Shown here in pieces: positions 10,001-22,100 of a DNA stretch of 64,000 bases; the first letter of the stretch is position 1, and the number at the start of each line of letters is the position of its first letter. The position numbers and the translations under genes were made by a program. The notes below the pieces were generated by a model, which was not told the DNA's origin, ran no database searches, and saw only the letters and a program-made list of their open reading frames with translations. This stretch comes from Emydura subglobosa (Eukaryota; Chordata; Testudines; Chelidae). Location: assembly GCA_007922225.1 (NCBI GenBank), contig ML679962.1, positions 35,889,262 to 35,953,261 on the forward strand. Direction: 5' to 3'.

Positions 10001-12341
10001 ACTTCTAAATATCGCGGCATCCCGCTACGCTGTGCCGATCAGACATGCCCTCCCATCGACAAAGCATTAATCGTTTTGCGGGGGTGGATTAATGCCATTG
10101 ACTTCTGGATCGATTGAGCAGGTCTCCACTGCCGCTCAGTTGATCTGGCGGTGCCGACAGTGAGCGAAGACATACGCTGACAATCTTTACTTCATTACTG
10201 ACTTATGTAGTATTGAGAGTCCAAAGTGAACACTGGCTATTTAAACAAAACAACAAATCTGTCCTGCACGAGATGATTAATAGCTTTAAACAGTTTGAGA
10301 GAATTGTTTTGTTGGCTTGCATTGGTAAAAATATTTTCTCACATCTATATTGTTGTACATCTCTACCGGCCTTATGTTCCTTTCCCAAAAAGCCCTATTT
10401 ACATTGTGAAAACTGACTCCCTCTTTTCTCCAGACAAGAGCTTATTGGTAATAGATTGGCAGTGGCTTGGAAATGTCACCCTTCCTTTTAAAAGGCAGGA
10501 TCAGGAGAGGCTGAGGGAAGAAGGCTTGTGTAGTCTGCAAAAGAGAAGAATGAGGGGGGATTTGATAGCAGCCTTTAACTACCTGAAAAGGGGGGGGGGG
10601 TTCCAGGGAGGATGGAGCTAGGCTGTTCTCAGTGGTAGCAGATGACAGAACTAGGAGCAATGGTCTCAAGTTGCAATGGGGGAGGTCTAGGTTAGATATT
10701 AGGAAAAGGTTTTTCACTAGGAGGGTGGTGAAGCACTGGAATGGGTTACCTAGGGAGGTGGTGGAATCTCCATCCTTAGAGGTTTTTAAGCTGCGGCTTG
10801 ACAAAGCCCTGGCTGGGATGATATAGCTGAGCTTGGTCCTGCTGTGAGCAGGGGGTTGGACTAGATGACCTCCTGAGGTCCCTTCCAACCCTAATCTTCT
10901 ATGATCAGCTTGCCTTCTTGGTTTAGAATCTGATTTATTTTAAGGATTTTGAGTTCTGCACACCCAACCCCTGGAGATCATCATGCTATAATTTGACTCT
11001 CAATCTAGAATTAAAATAGAGTTCTGGAACAGAGAGCTTGCTTATTAAACTAAACCACTTATCCTTTTGCTTATTGTTTTATTTCATCTCTTAAACAGAC
11101 AGAGCAGGTATAGTCAAGCAAGATATTGTTAGAGAAATGGTGGCCAAAAAAAAAAAAAAAAAGGTAAAGTAGCATTCATCCTTTCAGAGTCGTTGGGCGG
11201 ACAAGGTCAATACTAAAGTGGGAAAGCAAAAATATGTCTGCTAACAAAAACGCAGTAGTGTAAGTTAGCATAAATTCAACACAAACCAGTAGAGCTTTTG
11301 AAGTCCCATTTTAAAGTTCTGTTTAAAAAAGGGGGGGGGGGGGGGGCAAATAACAAGGACCCCAAAAATGTATTCAGAGTGCTTAGCACAGGATAGCACA
11401 CCATTGGTAGGCAATGGGGAGACATCTCAATGTCATATTTCTAACACTGTTCCTATTTTTTTCATGTTGACAAGCCCTAAGAAGATGAGTTGGAGGAACA
11501 TATACCTGTTAGTACTGCACCTGTTGATCACATAACTATGAAAATGTCTAAAAGAAATGCAGATATGTCAAGCTATCTTCAACACCCCTGTACTGGTGCA
11601 TAGTCTAACTTCTAATTACACCCTAAGGTTGTACACTGGGAAGTCAGGTACCACACAAAAAAAACCCATTCCACATTCCTTTTCTTCTCCCCCCCTGCCT
11701 CTTTCAAAAGTGTGGTCTCTATCTGCATAGGCAGGGAATATTCTGAAAAATTTCAAGGCAGCTGTGAATTTCTCATAGCTGACTTCATCCATTCAGATTT
11801 GAAATGGGAAATCTGACCAACATGGACCTTAAAAACAAACACAGAAAAAGAGAAATATTTACTTCAGATTATGTCCTGGAAGTGAGGGTGAGGAATCTGG
11901 ATAATCTAAATTGAAATCATTCAGGGAAATGGCGAACAAATGAACACTTTAGCACTATAACTATTTCTTACACAGGTATCACTGCTTGTAAAATCTCGCT
12001 AGCACTGCGCCTAGTATATGCAGCTTGTAAAAACTCCATAGCACGGAGCCTAGTAGATGCACCACCAAAACAAACCCCAACCTGTAAACTATTCGGATTT
12101 CCCAATAGACTAGTTGAAAGGGCCAGAAAAAAGTGTTACAAGGGGGAAGCAGGAGACATGGCTGGTCTGAAAATGTAGTTAACTGCAACAAGTCTACTGT
12201 GTATTTTGGGCAAATAAATTAGGCTCTTATTTTTTGCTTTTTAAAAAAAAAAATGATTGCAGTCATGATGCTCTTGTATAACTACTTGTTCTCTTTTATA
12301 GTTACAGACTTTCTGGTAGAACAGGATTGAAGAACGTTTAA
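6900..12341 (+). CDS. candidate gene Y: unrecognised spliced small protein (75 aa)
   Basis: Three + strand exons join without breaking frame: 6854-7005, 9642-9723 and 12302-12341. Each internal boundary fits the splice consensus: a pyrimidine tract ending TTTTAG, TTTCTAG or TTATAG, and donors ACA|GTAAGT and AAG|GTGAGT. From the paired ATG at 6900 and 6903 the product is 75 residues. It begins [17 protein letters not shown], continues through [20 protein letters not shown], and ends [13 protein letters not shown] before TAA. It is basic at the N-terminus, with no obvious signal peptide, membrane helix or known motif. Upstream of the ATG the same frame stays open to the exon start, so a longer N-terminus is possible. 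CpG island A lies upstream, and AATAAA follows at 13269. I do not recognise the family. A non-coding spliced RNA with a chance frame remains possible. Confidence 0.42.
8608..8720 (+). repeat. MIR SINE, 3' part
   Basis: Matches the MIR order: 'gtgacctcagtctgctaagcctcag', then 'gtctgtaaaat', then 'ttgtgaggcttaattaat' and 'gtgaagtg.tctgaga'. It is an old copy and lacks its tRNA-related head. Confidence 0.7.
9642..9723 (+). CDS. candidate Y, exon 3
   Basis: The acceptor is 'ttgtgttgttttctag' and the donor AAG|GTGAGT; both are strong. The 82-nt exon encodes [20 protein letters not shown] and then HHCIQS in the frame set by exon 2. It is the best-defined exon of this candidate. Confidence 0.5.
9906..10185. 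repeat. interspersed MITE-like repeat ('taggcctggtctac' type)
   Basis: Opens with 'taggcctggtctacattcac' and continues with tcgac- and cgatc-rich sequence, a pattern I associate with a common non-autonomous turtle repeat. It contains a perfect short hairpin, 'gcaagctac' / 'gtagcttgc', near 9957-9980. I cannot confirm its transposon superfamily or exact right end. Confidence 0.5.
10495..10907 (+). repeat. CR1 LINE, 3' end
   Basis: Clear CR1 3' terminal ORF2 and tail: 'ctgcaaaagagaagaatgag', 'actggaatgggttacctag', then 'gatgacctcctgaggtccc' and 'ctaatcttctatgat'. It encodes a broken C-terminus ([20 protein letters not shown]). It belongs to the same subfamily as the copy at 61.0-62.0 kb. It is contained in an intron of candidate Y. 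Confidence 0.92.
10910..12300. other. intron 3 of candidate Y, no gene seen
   Basis: Ordinary AT-moderate DNA with an A run near 11146-11162 and a G run near 11331-11346. Nothing else is recognised. Confidence 0.5.
12302..12341 (+). CDS. candidate Y, terminal coding exon
   Basis: The acceptor is 'cttgttctcttttatag'. The exon completes a Ser codon from exon 3 and adds [12 protein letters not shown] before TAA at 12339-12341. About 0.9 kb of putative 3' UTR follows. Confidence 0.42.
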
Positions 12342-13268
12342 CCTTTGTAATAAGTGAATGTTAAAAATACCTTCCTTGGATTGGATTGTGCTCTGCAGTA
12401 CCTTATATCATGTTTAAAAATAGTCAAAATACCATTTGGAATGTCAACATTGTGGCCTTTGAGGAGATGTAGCAGCACATCATGGTTTGTAGAGACAAGG
12501 AGATACAGACCATTCTGGGCTGCCTCATTACCTCAAGGATAGACAAGAAAGGGAGCTTCTGGGTATCAGCCGTGGAAGCTAACACATTCTCATGTCTCTC
12601 TTAGATCAGTGAACAGGTATGTTTAGATACGTTTTTGTAGTGCTTTTACTTGTACACTTTCTTTCCCGCCTGCAAAGATAGAGTATTGGTTTTATGTATT
12701 TGCTTGGTGAATTTGCCTAAAACAGGGTACAGGGATTTGCCTTATTCTAACCTGGTGGTCTGATCGCAGGCAACGTGATTGTTCAATATTTTATCTTTTC
12801 TCCAACATCAGCAATAACTTAATACATTAAATCATCTCTAATGTTATGTCTCCAGTGGGCTTATATGACAGCTGTATGTTGCTTGAAGTAATCCTACCTC
12901 CTGTTTTGTTCAAAATTCTTTCCTCTGTTTAACACACATGACAAATTATAGGTACTATGACAACCAGCAGGGATTGTAAAAAAGAGGTTCTGGAAGTCAC
13001 GGAGACCTCTTTACAATGGAAGCATGTCAGCAGTGCTCTAGCAGCACGTAAATACTGGAGTTTAGGATTGCCTAGCTGCTCTCCAGTATTGCATTGCTGC
13101 TTTAGTGAGGCTGGATTTTGGTGCTTACAGCAGGAGCCAGTGCTGTAGCTACCAGCATGTGATGCCTAGGGCAACAGAACAAAGTGGGAACGCTGTTAAA
13201 GGTGGGGAGACGCTGTATGATCAGGTTCTGAAGAGGTTTCCTGTTCTATAGATCTGTCTTAAGAACAA

Positions 13269-13274
13269 AATAAA
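13269..13274 (+). terminator. possible poly(A) signal of candidate Y
   Basis: AATAAA lies about 930 bases after the candidate stop codon and before CpG island B. It is consistent with the end of a + strand transcript, but the hexamer alone is weak evidence. Confidence 0.25.
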
Positions 13275-13429
13275 TGAAAGTGGGAAAACGAATAATTGTT
13301 CTGTAGCCGTGTATTATTAACTGGTTAGTGGCGCAGGAGATGGAAGCAAGGGGCGTTTGAAGGATGTGGAGGGAGGGATTGGCTAGCAGGAATCCCGGGA
13401 GCTTTGCTTCCTAACCTAGCCCATACATT

Positions 13430-14960
13430 CACTTAACTGTCTGAGCCGCGGTTATTAGCAGCGCCCCCAACTTCTAACGGGACGTGTCCCCACCTCCACC
13501 GGGGCGGTAGAATCAGAGAGAGTCCAAAGAGTGTTGCCCGCATAGACTGTGGGCCCTCCGTGTCTGGGCTAGCCCGCAGTGCCGGCAGGGTAGTGCCCTG
13601 GCTACGGCGAGCTGCTGGGGCTGGCTCTTCCCTTGCTATCACGGCTCTTGCTAAAGGCGGGCAGAGCTCTGGGCGCTAGCCCGGCTCAGCCCTGCCTGGG
13701 GGGCTGCGGCTGGTGGGTGGTCAACGCCCTCTCTGAAATGGGGGAATGGCTAAGGACCAAGGCTGCAGTAGCTGAGGCGCCTGAATGGCCTCCCTCATCT
13801 TCATAGGCACTGCTGCGGCCTAGGATGGGTGAGCAGCCCCTCGGGAGGGTAGAGCCTGCCCACGGGGGCCTCCAGAGCCCTCCTTGTAGTAGCGGGTATG
13901 TCTGCGGTCAGCTCCCAGCCGAGGGTCAGGGTGTCCTGACCTAGCCAGGGCAGCCCAGGCTCGCCGGGGACCTCGCCAGCGTCTCGGGCAGGCACTGAGC
14001 TTTGTGGGGGGAGGGGCGGGACTGGGACCTGAGCATTTGTGCTGGGCCAGGGCCCCCCAACGCTGCCCGCTGCCGGTCTGTGTGTGGGCTCAGTGTGTTC
14101 ACTTGTCCCTGGGTCCTGCACCCAGAGCTGGGGGGCAGCTACCGCCGCCAGGGGCCACCAGTGCTGGGCGCAGGGCAAGGGGGCATTTCCCTGGCCTGCG
14201 GGGGACACAGGACCGGGAGCCCAGCCCCAGCCGCCTGGCAGGACCGGGCCAGCTGGGCTGCAGCGCCGCCCGAAGCCGCCAGGGGGCCAGGCGGGCGGGG
14301 GACGGGCCGCTGCCGCCCGCGGGGGGTGGTGCTGCCTTCCCGGGCCCGGCACGTGCCCGCAGCCGCGCGACGCCCGGCCGCGCAAAGGCTGGGCTGCGCC
14401 GGGGAAGCCCCGCGCCGGCCATCGCTGCGGGAGGGCGGCGGCCACTTGCGCGCGTGGGGGGAGGAGGGCGCCACGCGGGACGCACGCGGCCCCCGCACTG
14501 CCCTCCCCTTGCACCCTTGCAAAAATCTCCCCGTCACCCGCCAGGGAACATCTCCACGGACGGCGGGGCGCCCGGGGCAGGCTCGGCTCGCTCCAGCCGC
14601 CACCGCCCTGTCTGCCCCCGGACCGGCCCGGCCCCATGTGGCGCGCACGCCGCCCCCTCGGGCCCCGGCCGTGCCCGGGCTGGGGAAAGCCCCGCGTGCG
14701 CCTGCAGCTGGGGAACGCGCGGGTCGAAGAGCCGCCCCGCCGGTGGCTGGGGAAGAGAGCGGCTAAGGGGGGGCGGGGCTGCGGGGGGAGGTTTCTATGG
14801 GGTGGGGGGTCGCTCGGTGCCTCTGAAAATCGGGACACGCGCCAGGCGCCCGTTTTTTGAAAATCCCGCGCAAGGGGCGCAGCGCTGCGGCACGACGCCG
14901 GGGGCAATGGGATCTGTCTTATTGCTGAGGATGCCGCCGCCCTAGCAGATCGCTGGGCTG
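13430..14960. promoter_or_regulatory. CpG island B
   Basis: About 1.5 kb of CpG-dense sequence, richest at 14220-14780, with many GC boxes (ccgccc / gggcgg) and no TATA box. Several long frames cross it on both strands (for example 13801-15060 on minus), but all are Ala/Gly/Pro/Arg-rich and unspliced, as expected from composition. It lies between the 3' ends of candidates X and Y, so its target is unknown. A + strand transcript running towards the splice-flanked segment at 15701 is one option. Confidence 0.7.
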
Positions 14961-15700
14961 GGCTGTAAAGTGTGCTGGGGGAGCAGGTAGAAAACTCTTG
15001 AGATCTGGGGCTAGCGCCACACCTGCCTGCCCTTCGATACAGCTGCTTCTTGGAGTACATCAGACACGCCTCCTTCTGGTGCGGCTCCCCTTCAGACTAC
15101 CACTCCCTTAGCCAGCACCTCCCCCCCTCCATGGGTCCCAGGCTTCCCGGCTGGCAGGGTTCTGTTCTCCTACCCAGCAGGGCAGCGTCTGAGCACTTCC
15201 CATTAGTGCACTAAGCACTGTGATTAGCATCTGGCACGCATGGGTCTTACCTCTTTTTCCCATCCTGCCCCGTGGGAGGAGAGCAGGGCGGCTCTGAGAA
15301 TGGATCTCCCCTTGCTGGGGCGGGGGAAATCAGATTTCTGCCCACAGCTCGCTCTTTTAGCTCCAGGCTGGGGTGGGCGCAGCAGGCAGACACCAGGGAG
15401 GCAGGTTGGAACAGTTACCAGACTCCCACCACCCCGTGCAGTAGCCACTGGTCCTCAAACGAGTTCATTCATCAGACAAAGGTTCCCAACTTCCTTCCTG
15501 CAGCGCAGGTAGGTTCCAGCAAAGCAGCTCTGCCATTCTAACCTCACTATTTTCTTTCTCAGGCTTTAAGATGGTTTGGTGAAGTTCTAATTTTGCATAT
15601 TGACCTGAGAAAAAGAGTAGGGATTTTCTAAACCTCCTGCAGCTTCAAACAAACAAACACGTGTGACCCGTTCGTAACTTCTCTTCGCTTTTCCCTTTAG

Positions 15701-15745
15701 TCATTTCTGAAGAACCGTAGACACATACGACTCATGAAAGTCAAG
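15701..15745 (+). CDS. isolated exon-like segment
   Basis: Forty-five bases flanked by a strong acceptor ('cttcgcttttccctttag') and donor (AAG|GTAAGC). They encode SFLKNRRHIRLMKVK only if entered in phase 0. It cannot follow candidate Y exon 3, where it would stop at once. A phase-0 partner could be the donor-like CAG|GTAGGT at about 15510 downstream of CpG island B, but that upstream frame lacks a convincing ATG. It may be an exon of an unannotated or non-coding transcript. Confidence 0.25.
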
Positions 15746-16186
15746 GTAAGCAGTGCAGTGGGTGCCATCAGTGAAATTACTAGGGCTGTTGAATAGACGG
15801 AGTAGGAGGGCTTGTGTTAACTGGGTCATAGTGTTCTTCAGTTGTATCACGGGAGTACCCAGCGGCCACTATCAGGATTGGGGTTTCATTGTACGTGGTA
15901 CTGTACAGGCATACGAGAGGGAGAGAGCCCCTGCCCCGAGGAGCTCACACAGTCTAATCTTTCCTGCTGGATTTAGAGCTCTCAGCCATAACTTACATTT
16001 GGTTTCACACACAAAACATCCCTGCAAAGAGCCATTACATACCCCTCAGCCAGCTAAAGAACCAGTTCCTCCTCCAAATTATCCATAGTTATATTCAATA
16101 CCCAGGAAACTGACTTACCTGTCCTCGGAGAGCCTGCCACGTACTTGAGGACTGGTTGGCGAGGTTATCCTGTCACAGAACATGAT

Positions 16187-16346
16187 TCACTCAGGGTCCT
16201 CCTCATGGGACTGTAGCTGCACTTTTATCTGAATCTCCAAACTCTCTGCACCCAGTAGCATTCGCTGCAGCTGCTCTTTAATCACCTGCACTTGGTAAAG
16301 CGGTTCAGCCTTTTCTTTCAGACGCACCTTCTCATCCTCTTGGGAG
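16187..16346 (-). CDS. candidate X, exon with in-frame TGA and coiled-coil tail
   Basis: Acceptor 'ctgtatttcaccttcaag', then 52 codons such as SQEDEKVRLKEKAEPLYQVQ and LLGAESLEIQIKVQLQSHEE, closed by TGA. The entry phase fits the GT left by the previous exon, making a Val codon. Downstream of the TGA the frame stays open for 22 codons to a strong donor (GGACAG|GTAAGT, boundary at 16119), so the true exon may extend past the stop. I saw no AATAAA close by. Confidence 0.5.
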
Positions 16347-19085
16347 CTTGAAGGTGAAATACAGCAACAAGCTGCACCTGAAAGGTGCGTGCCTGGTGCA
16401 CTTCAGGAAGTGGCTTCACAAAAGGGGCTTGAGAAGGGAGTTTATGGGATCTAGCTCCAGATCTAATATACTCCCTCTGAAAAATGATTTTTCTTCTAAC
16501 TGCCAACCCAACAAACTTTACCTGGGTTCTGAAAGCCATGTTGAGTTATTTTCTATTTATGCATCATCACCAGCAATAACTGTGTTAGCCAAAATGCTTT
16601 TAGCAATACCTGTGCAACAGTTCTCAACACATCTCCAGCTACCCTTGTGTGAATGGGGTACATAGGTATAAAGGAGGGTATCATTTAGTTTGTAGCAATC
16701 TATTCCTGGTGGTGATGCATAGAACACTTCACTTTCAGATCCACGGTGGAGTTTGCAGGGAGAAATCAAACACCTTTTTTATTTCTAAAGCCGCATTCTG
16801 ACATCTTTATTCATGTTGTGTAACACTTTACAAGTGGTCCCATTAATATAAAATACTTTTCAGCACAAATAAAGGTGTCAGAAGCCCAGCTAAAGCCAGT
16901 ACCTTTGATTTGGAGCCATGGCAATAAACGGGGCCCCCCCTTTAAGCTATTTTTCCTGAGTCACATTTCAGAGTAGAACTGCATTTTAAGCGCACGTGAA
17001 AACTGCAGCTAGTGAAGAAAAGGCAGGCTGCTTAATAAGCAGCATTTTACAGAAAGCATAGCACACGTGCTCTTTACTGGCTGCTGATACAGGGGAAGCT
17101 CTGATTTCAGAGGCTCTCTTTTCTCAGGTGCTTCAGCTGCATAAACTAGGATGCATAAGCGAGTAGCGTCTTGGTTTAAATAAAAAGGGGCGTGCAGCAG
17201 AGCATTCTCGGGTTCCTGGAACTTACTTTCCTCTTTCATTGGCCACTGCCCACGTTTTATCACCTGCAGGGCCTGCCCTAGGCTGATCTATTTCCCCAGC
17301 TCAGTGTTGAGTAAAGCAATGGGGTGGATGACTAGGGTGAGCCTTGGCTGGCATTGGGTCAACCTGTATGTTTGGCTTTAATTACTGTGTTTTATCTGAA
17401 GTAAAAGCCTGTTGATTAGCACAGATTGGATTAAATAGGCTGAACAGAGAGATGGGAGGGAGTGCTGGTAGAAATGTAAGTACTCCACAAACACACAGCA
17501 CCTGGGAAAGAAGAGTACACCAGGCAATAAGTGACTCAAGCTGACTCTTCACTGATTAAACCCAGACCTGGTCTGAGCTGTGGAATGCTGCTAAAATGTT
17601 ATTTTATGTTCAGGAATTCTAGAGCTTCAAAAGTGGATTTTTCTAGTAATTAGAGTGGGTAGTTTTCGGCTGAGTGACATTAATAAATCTGTGTTTACTA
17701 CATTAAAATGAAAGGATAAGTGGGTTTAGAATAAGAGTTTGATTTGTAGCTATTGATATATATAATAATAATCAATATAAAGAATGAAATATTTCTCCAA
17801 AAGAACTAAACAGCACTGTTACGCCAGTCAGAAGTCTCATGACTACCTTTCACTCTTTAAAGCCTTGATACAGAAAAGCAGGCACTTCAGTTTACAATGG
17901 AGGACAATATTTAAGCATGTGCCCCAGTGTTTCCTGAACTGAGAGCTAACGTTTATTCCGTTAAAGCAAAGATAGCCATAGGCAGTATGGAACAGTTAGT
18001 TAACTCTCATGTGTCCAGCATTTTTACTGTATTGATGATGATCCACTCATGGATAATCACTCTGGAAACTAAGAGATAAATGGAAGAATTGTCCAAGGCA
18101 TAAAGGGCAGGTTAGGCACCCATCTCCCGTTAAAAGTCAGTGGGATCAGGGCACCTTACTCTTCTATGCCTTTTGAAAATCTCCGTCCAGTCCAGAAGTG
18201 GGGCAGTTGTGGTATAAATGTACATCTATAATGTGAGATTATTAATCAGAAACTGAGCGAACTGCTGTAATACTAATCAGCACCTGCACGGCTTTCATCT
18301 CTCACACCAGCTTGATTCATCTGCATACTTGCCTCTCAGTCCACAGTTATGGGGGGTAGCTAAGAAGTGTTGAGAGAGTCTAAACATTTTATTTTCTGTA
18401 AAATAAAGCTGGAAAAAGAAAGTAGTTCAAACTGGAAAACCACAATCAGGCCACAGTTTAGAAGTGAGAATTCACCACGTAAACCGCTGTGTTAAAGCTT
18501 TATTGAGAACGTCTTCAGAATCCAGTGTCAAAGGCAGAAAACGGGGTGCTAGGAGTTATGGTAAGAAATCCCTAAGTTTAGCAGAGCTGCCGGCAGTGAC
18601 TTCCCTGTAGGTGAATTACGCCATAAAGAGAAGAGGGTTGAATCTTTTTCACTGTGCACATGGGGGAAGTCAAAGGGATTACCTGGGTGAGGTAAGAGTC
18701 TTTGGACCATGCTGAGATAATCTTTAGATAGGTTTCCCTAACTAAGAGTTGTGATTGAAGTGAGATAGCTTATTCTTTAAACACCACGTATTACTGACGG
18801 AAATAATGCAATACTACGTTCATTATTTAAAACATTAGTTTAAAGCCTGTAAATTACCACCCTAAAACATTTTTCAAATATTTGACAGTGTGTTACTAGT
18901 AATGGATAAAACAAAAATAATGGATAAAGCAACCGGATAACATGGATAAAACAAACCTTCAGAATGGTGAGGAGGAGAGTAAGCCNNNNNNNNNNNNNNN
19001 NNNNNNNNNNNNNNNNNNNNNNNNNNNNNNNNNNNNNNNNNNNNNNNNNNNNNNNNNNNNNNNNNNNNNNNNNNNNNNNNNNNNN

Positions 19086-19138
<53 letters not shown>

Positions 19139-22100
19139 CCCCCCCCCCCCCCGATATTAAAATTTAGATTAACTCTTTCACCTTATATTGCTCTGACTCA
19201 GTACTATTGAGGGTAAACTCTGGTAATGCCCACAAAGCTGCAAGTATTGCTTATAGCACAGCAGAGAATCAAAATAAATGTACACAGTTGAGATTTGATT
19301 TTAAAGAGGGCTCACCTGACCTAATTTTACATGCATAATTTTGTGCCCACAATTAGTTGTAGGTACAAATTGTAGTATTTGGACATCTAGCTATGATTGC
19401 AACAGCAAATCAGGCAGATATGTACAGTCTTTCATTTGCATTTGTAAAATAAGAAACTGTGAAAATCAGGTCCTTAATCACTGTATGAAAAACATATTTC
19501 CGGGCTAATCATTTCACTAGAGCATAGCGATCAGAACTGACCATTTTAAAGTGGTATTAGTCATTCTGAATTTCCATATTTCTCACTCTGTTACTTACAC
19601 ATCAGATTTGTTTGGTTCACAAGTCACAGTCAAGGGACGTTTTGAATCGACAGTCATACCTGTTGGATCTGAGTTTCTTAAATCATCACCAGTGGTAAGA
19701 TTCTGCAACTGGAACTTGACAATTTTGTTTTTCAAGATGTAGGAGGCAAAATCCACTTTTGTCTTCCTCAGCTGTAGTTGTTTCACAGCAGTAACTCAAG
19801 CAAAAAAATTATCAGTAAGGTAAGCAACTGTGACAAACACACAGGAAATAGTGTGGTGTATTTTTATAGTCACTTTTCTGACCATGACCAAACTTTAACG
19901 GGTAAACTAAAGCTTTATGTTTTATTCACCTGGGGTCCAGAAGTTACAAAATATAAGGATCCTATGAGGTCACTGAGTTCACTCCCTGCAACGAATGAAT
20001 GTAGTCTCCTGACAGGGGATGTTACAGAGATTAAAGTGGAAAAAAAAAAGTATAAGAAACTCCAAGAACTCTGAACAAGCAGGCAATTTTAGTCGATAAA
20101 TCAAGCTAACAGGAAAAATAGTACCATAGTTAGTACAATACAGCCCTCGTAAAACCCGCTCAATGGAACATATTTACACAGTAAATATGGCAAGTCTCTA
20201 TCTATGAGAATAATGCGTAATTAAGTGGAAGCATGATTTGCCATGAGCCCCTGTGCCATCATTTTAGAAATTAGATAGCAATCGTCAGAGAGGAGGTGTA
20301 CGCCACCTTGAGTACAGCTAATCAGGAGAACAGTAACAGCAAGATAGCTCTTGGACTGGTATTGGATGATTTAGCTGAGGTTAGTCCTGCTAGATGACCT
20401 CCTGAGGTCCCTTCCAACTCTAATATTCTATGATTCTATTTATATACCTGTAACTTCACAGTGACTAGGGACTGTACAAACACATAGGACTACATGTAGT
20501 CCCTGCTTCAAAGAATTGAGCATAAGAATATTTGTGTGCAGCCACAGTGAGGAGAATTTAAGGCTGTATTTCTGTGCCTTTGTTCTGTTTGAAAGGGATG
20601 AAAACCCCTATTGATATTTCTCTAAAACATAACTCTTCCTCCTCCAACACGTTAGCAGATTAGCCTCAGGTCAGTACACCAACACTGTGCTTTGACAGCG
20701 ACTCCTCCAATCCAACAACTTTTTTTAAAAGGTTACACAAATAAAATAGCATGAGAGAGAGTTGATCTAACATCAGTTTTATGAAAGGCTGATGATCAGT
20801 GTGCTGCAGCAGGCTGAGCTTATGGGAATATTTGGAGATATATATCCAGTAATTGTCTTTAATGCACATACACATATTAAAATTAATCAGTTAGATGAAA
20901 CAAACAGTCCCAATACATGTTTATTAAAAAAAGGGAAGTCTGATGCCCTGGAATTCATGGCTATGGAAGAAGATTTCTTCCATTTGTCTTCCAAAGTTTA
21001 ATCAATTTATCAAGTTGAAAACCTGAAGTTCTTTATGGTAAGTTAACGTACATCCCACTATGTCTCTTCTATTTAGCTGCTGGGTGTAGAATGTAGGGTC
21101 TGGCTGAGCCAATGCACCATGCATCGTTATGCTAGTCTTTGAGCCAGACCGAAAACCAAGAGACCTACCACTGGATGCCTATTTTAACAAGGTAATGTTC
21201 TGAGATCCATGTTCTGAGATTCTTTCCCCCATCTGCCAAGCTGCTTCATGGTTCTCCAACTCCTTCCACAATACTCTCCTTTTGCCGTGGTACCTATTTA
21301 AAAAGAACGCTTGACAATGGTGCGCAGATACCATTGTCTATCATGCTGGCCTATCTTACCTCATTGCAATCGCCTAGCTGTCTGCCTGTATCCATCCGTG
21401 GTCTCTTGTTTTACACTTAAGATTGTAAGCTCTTTGGAGCAGAAGCTGACTTCCCCCCCTTGCCTATACAGCACCTAGGATGAGGGGGACCTGGTCCGTG
21501 ACTAGGGCCTCTTAGCAATATGGTAACACAAGTAATGATTATTATTAACTGGGTCTTAGTCCTTGCATCAGAAAAAGAACAAAATAAACAGTAAATGTCC
21601 TGCTAGGTCCCTTTTCAACTCTACATCTATGTCCAACTTTTACCACTCGTGTCCATGGAAAGAGAGCGTGCATGCAAGAAGTTTCTCCTTTTACTAACTG
21701 TGACTCCTCTGCTTAAAGAAGATGCTTACTTGGCCAAGACCACAAGGGCATCCTGCCCGGTTATCTTCAGCTGGAATGACAGTGTGCGCAATATGAAACC
21801 ATGAGAACTGCAAAGTGAGAGGCATCATCATGGCTTAATGATGGGGAAGAGAAACAAGCATCTCGCAAAACAATCCAAGTCCCAGCTAATAACAATAAAG
21901 TCAAGCCTGCTACAGCAAGACTCCAATGAGCTAGTCACAGAGTGAATGGTGAAGGGTCTGGACGCACCACGGCTTCTTGGAAATTAACTCGCTGTAAGAA
22001 AAAAAAAATTCAACTTTAAACCTTTTCTGGAGTTGAAAACTCCAAGTATCATGAAGGCAGCAGGCTGCACTTATCTTATACATGCAGAAGGGAATGGTTT

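Noticed and set aside
10632..10826. Open frame with [11 protein letters not shown]
   Set aside because: It is the C-terminal remnant of CR1 ORF2, not a host gene.
13801..15060. 419-codon minus-strand frame in CpG island B
   Set aside because: Ala/Pro/Arg/Gly bias with competing long frames on the opposite strand points to composition. No motif or conserved start seen.
18840..19167. Frames of Cys-Val or His-Thr repeats
   Set aside because: They translate the CA microsatellite and run through the N gap.
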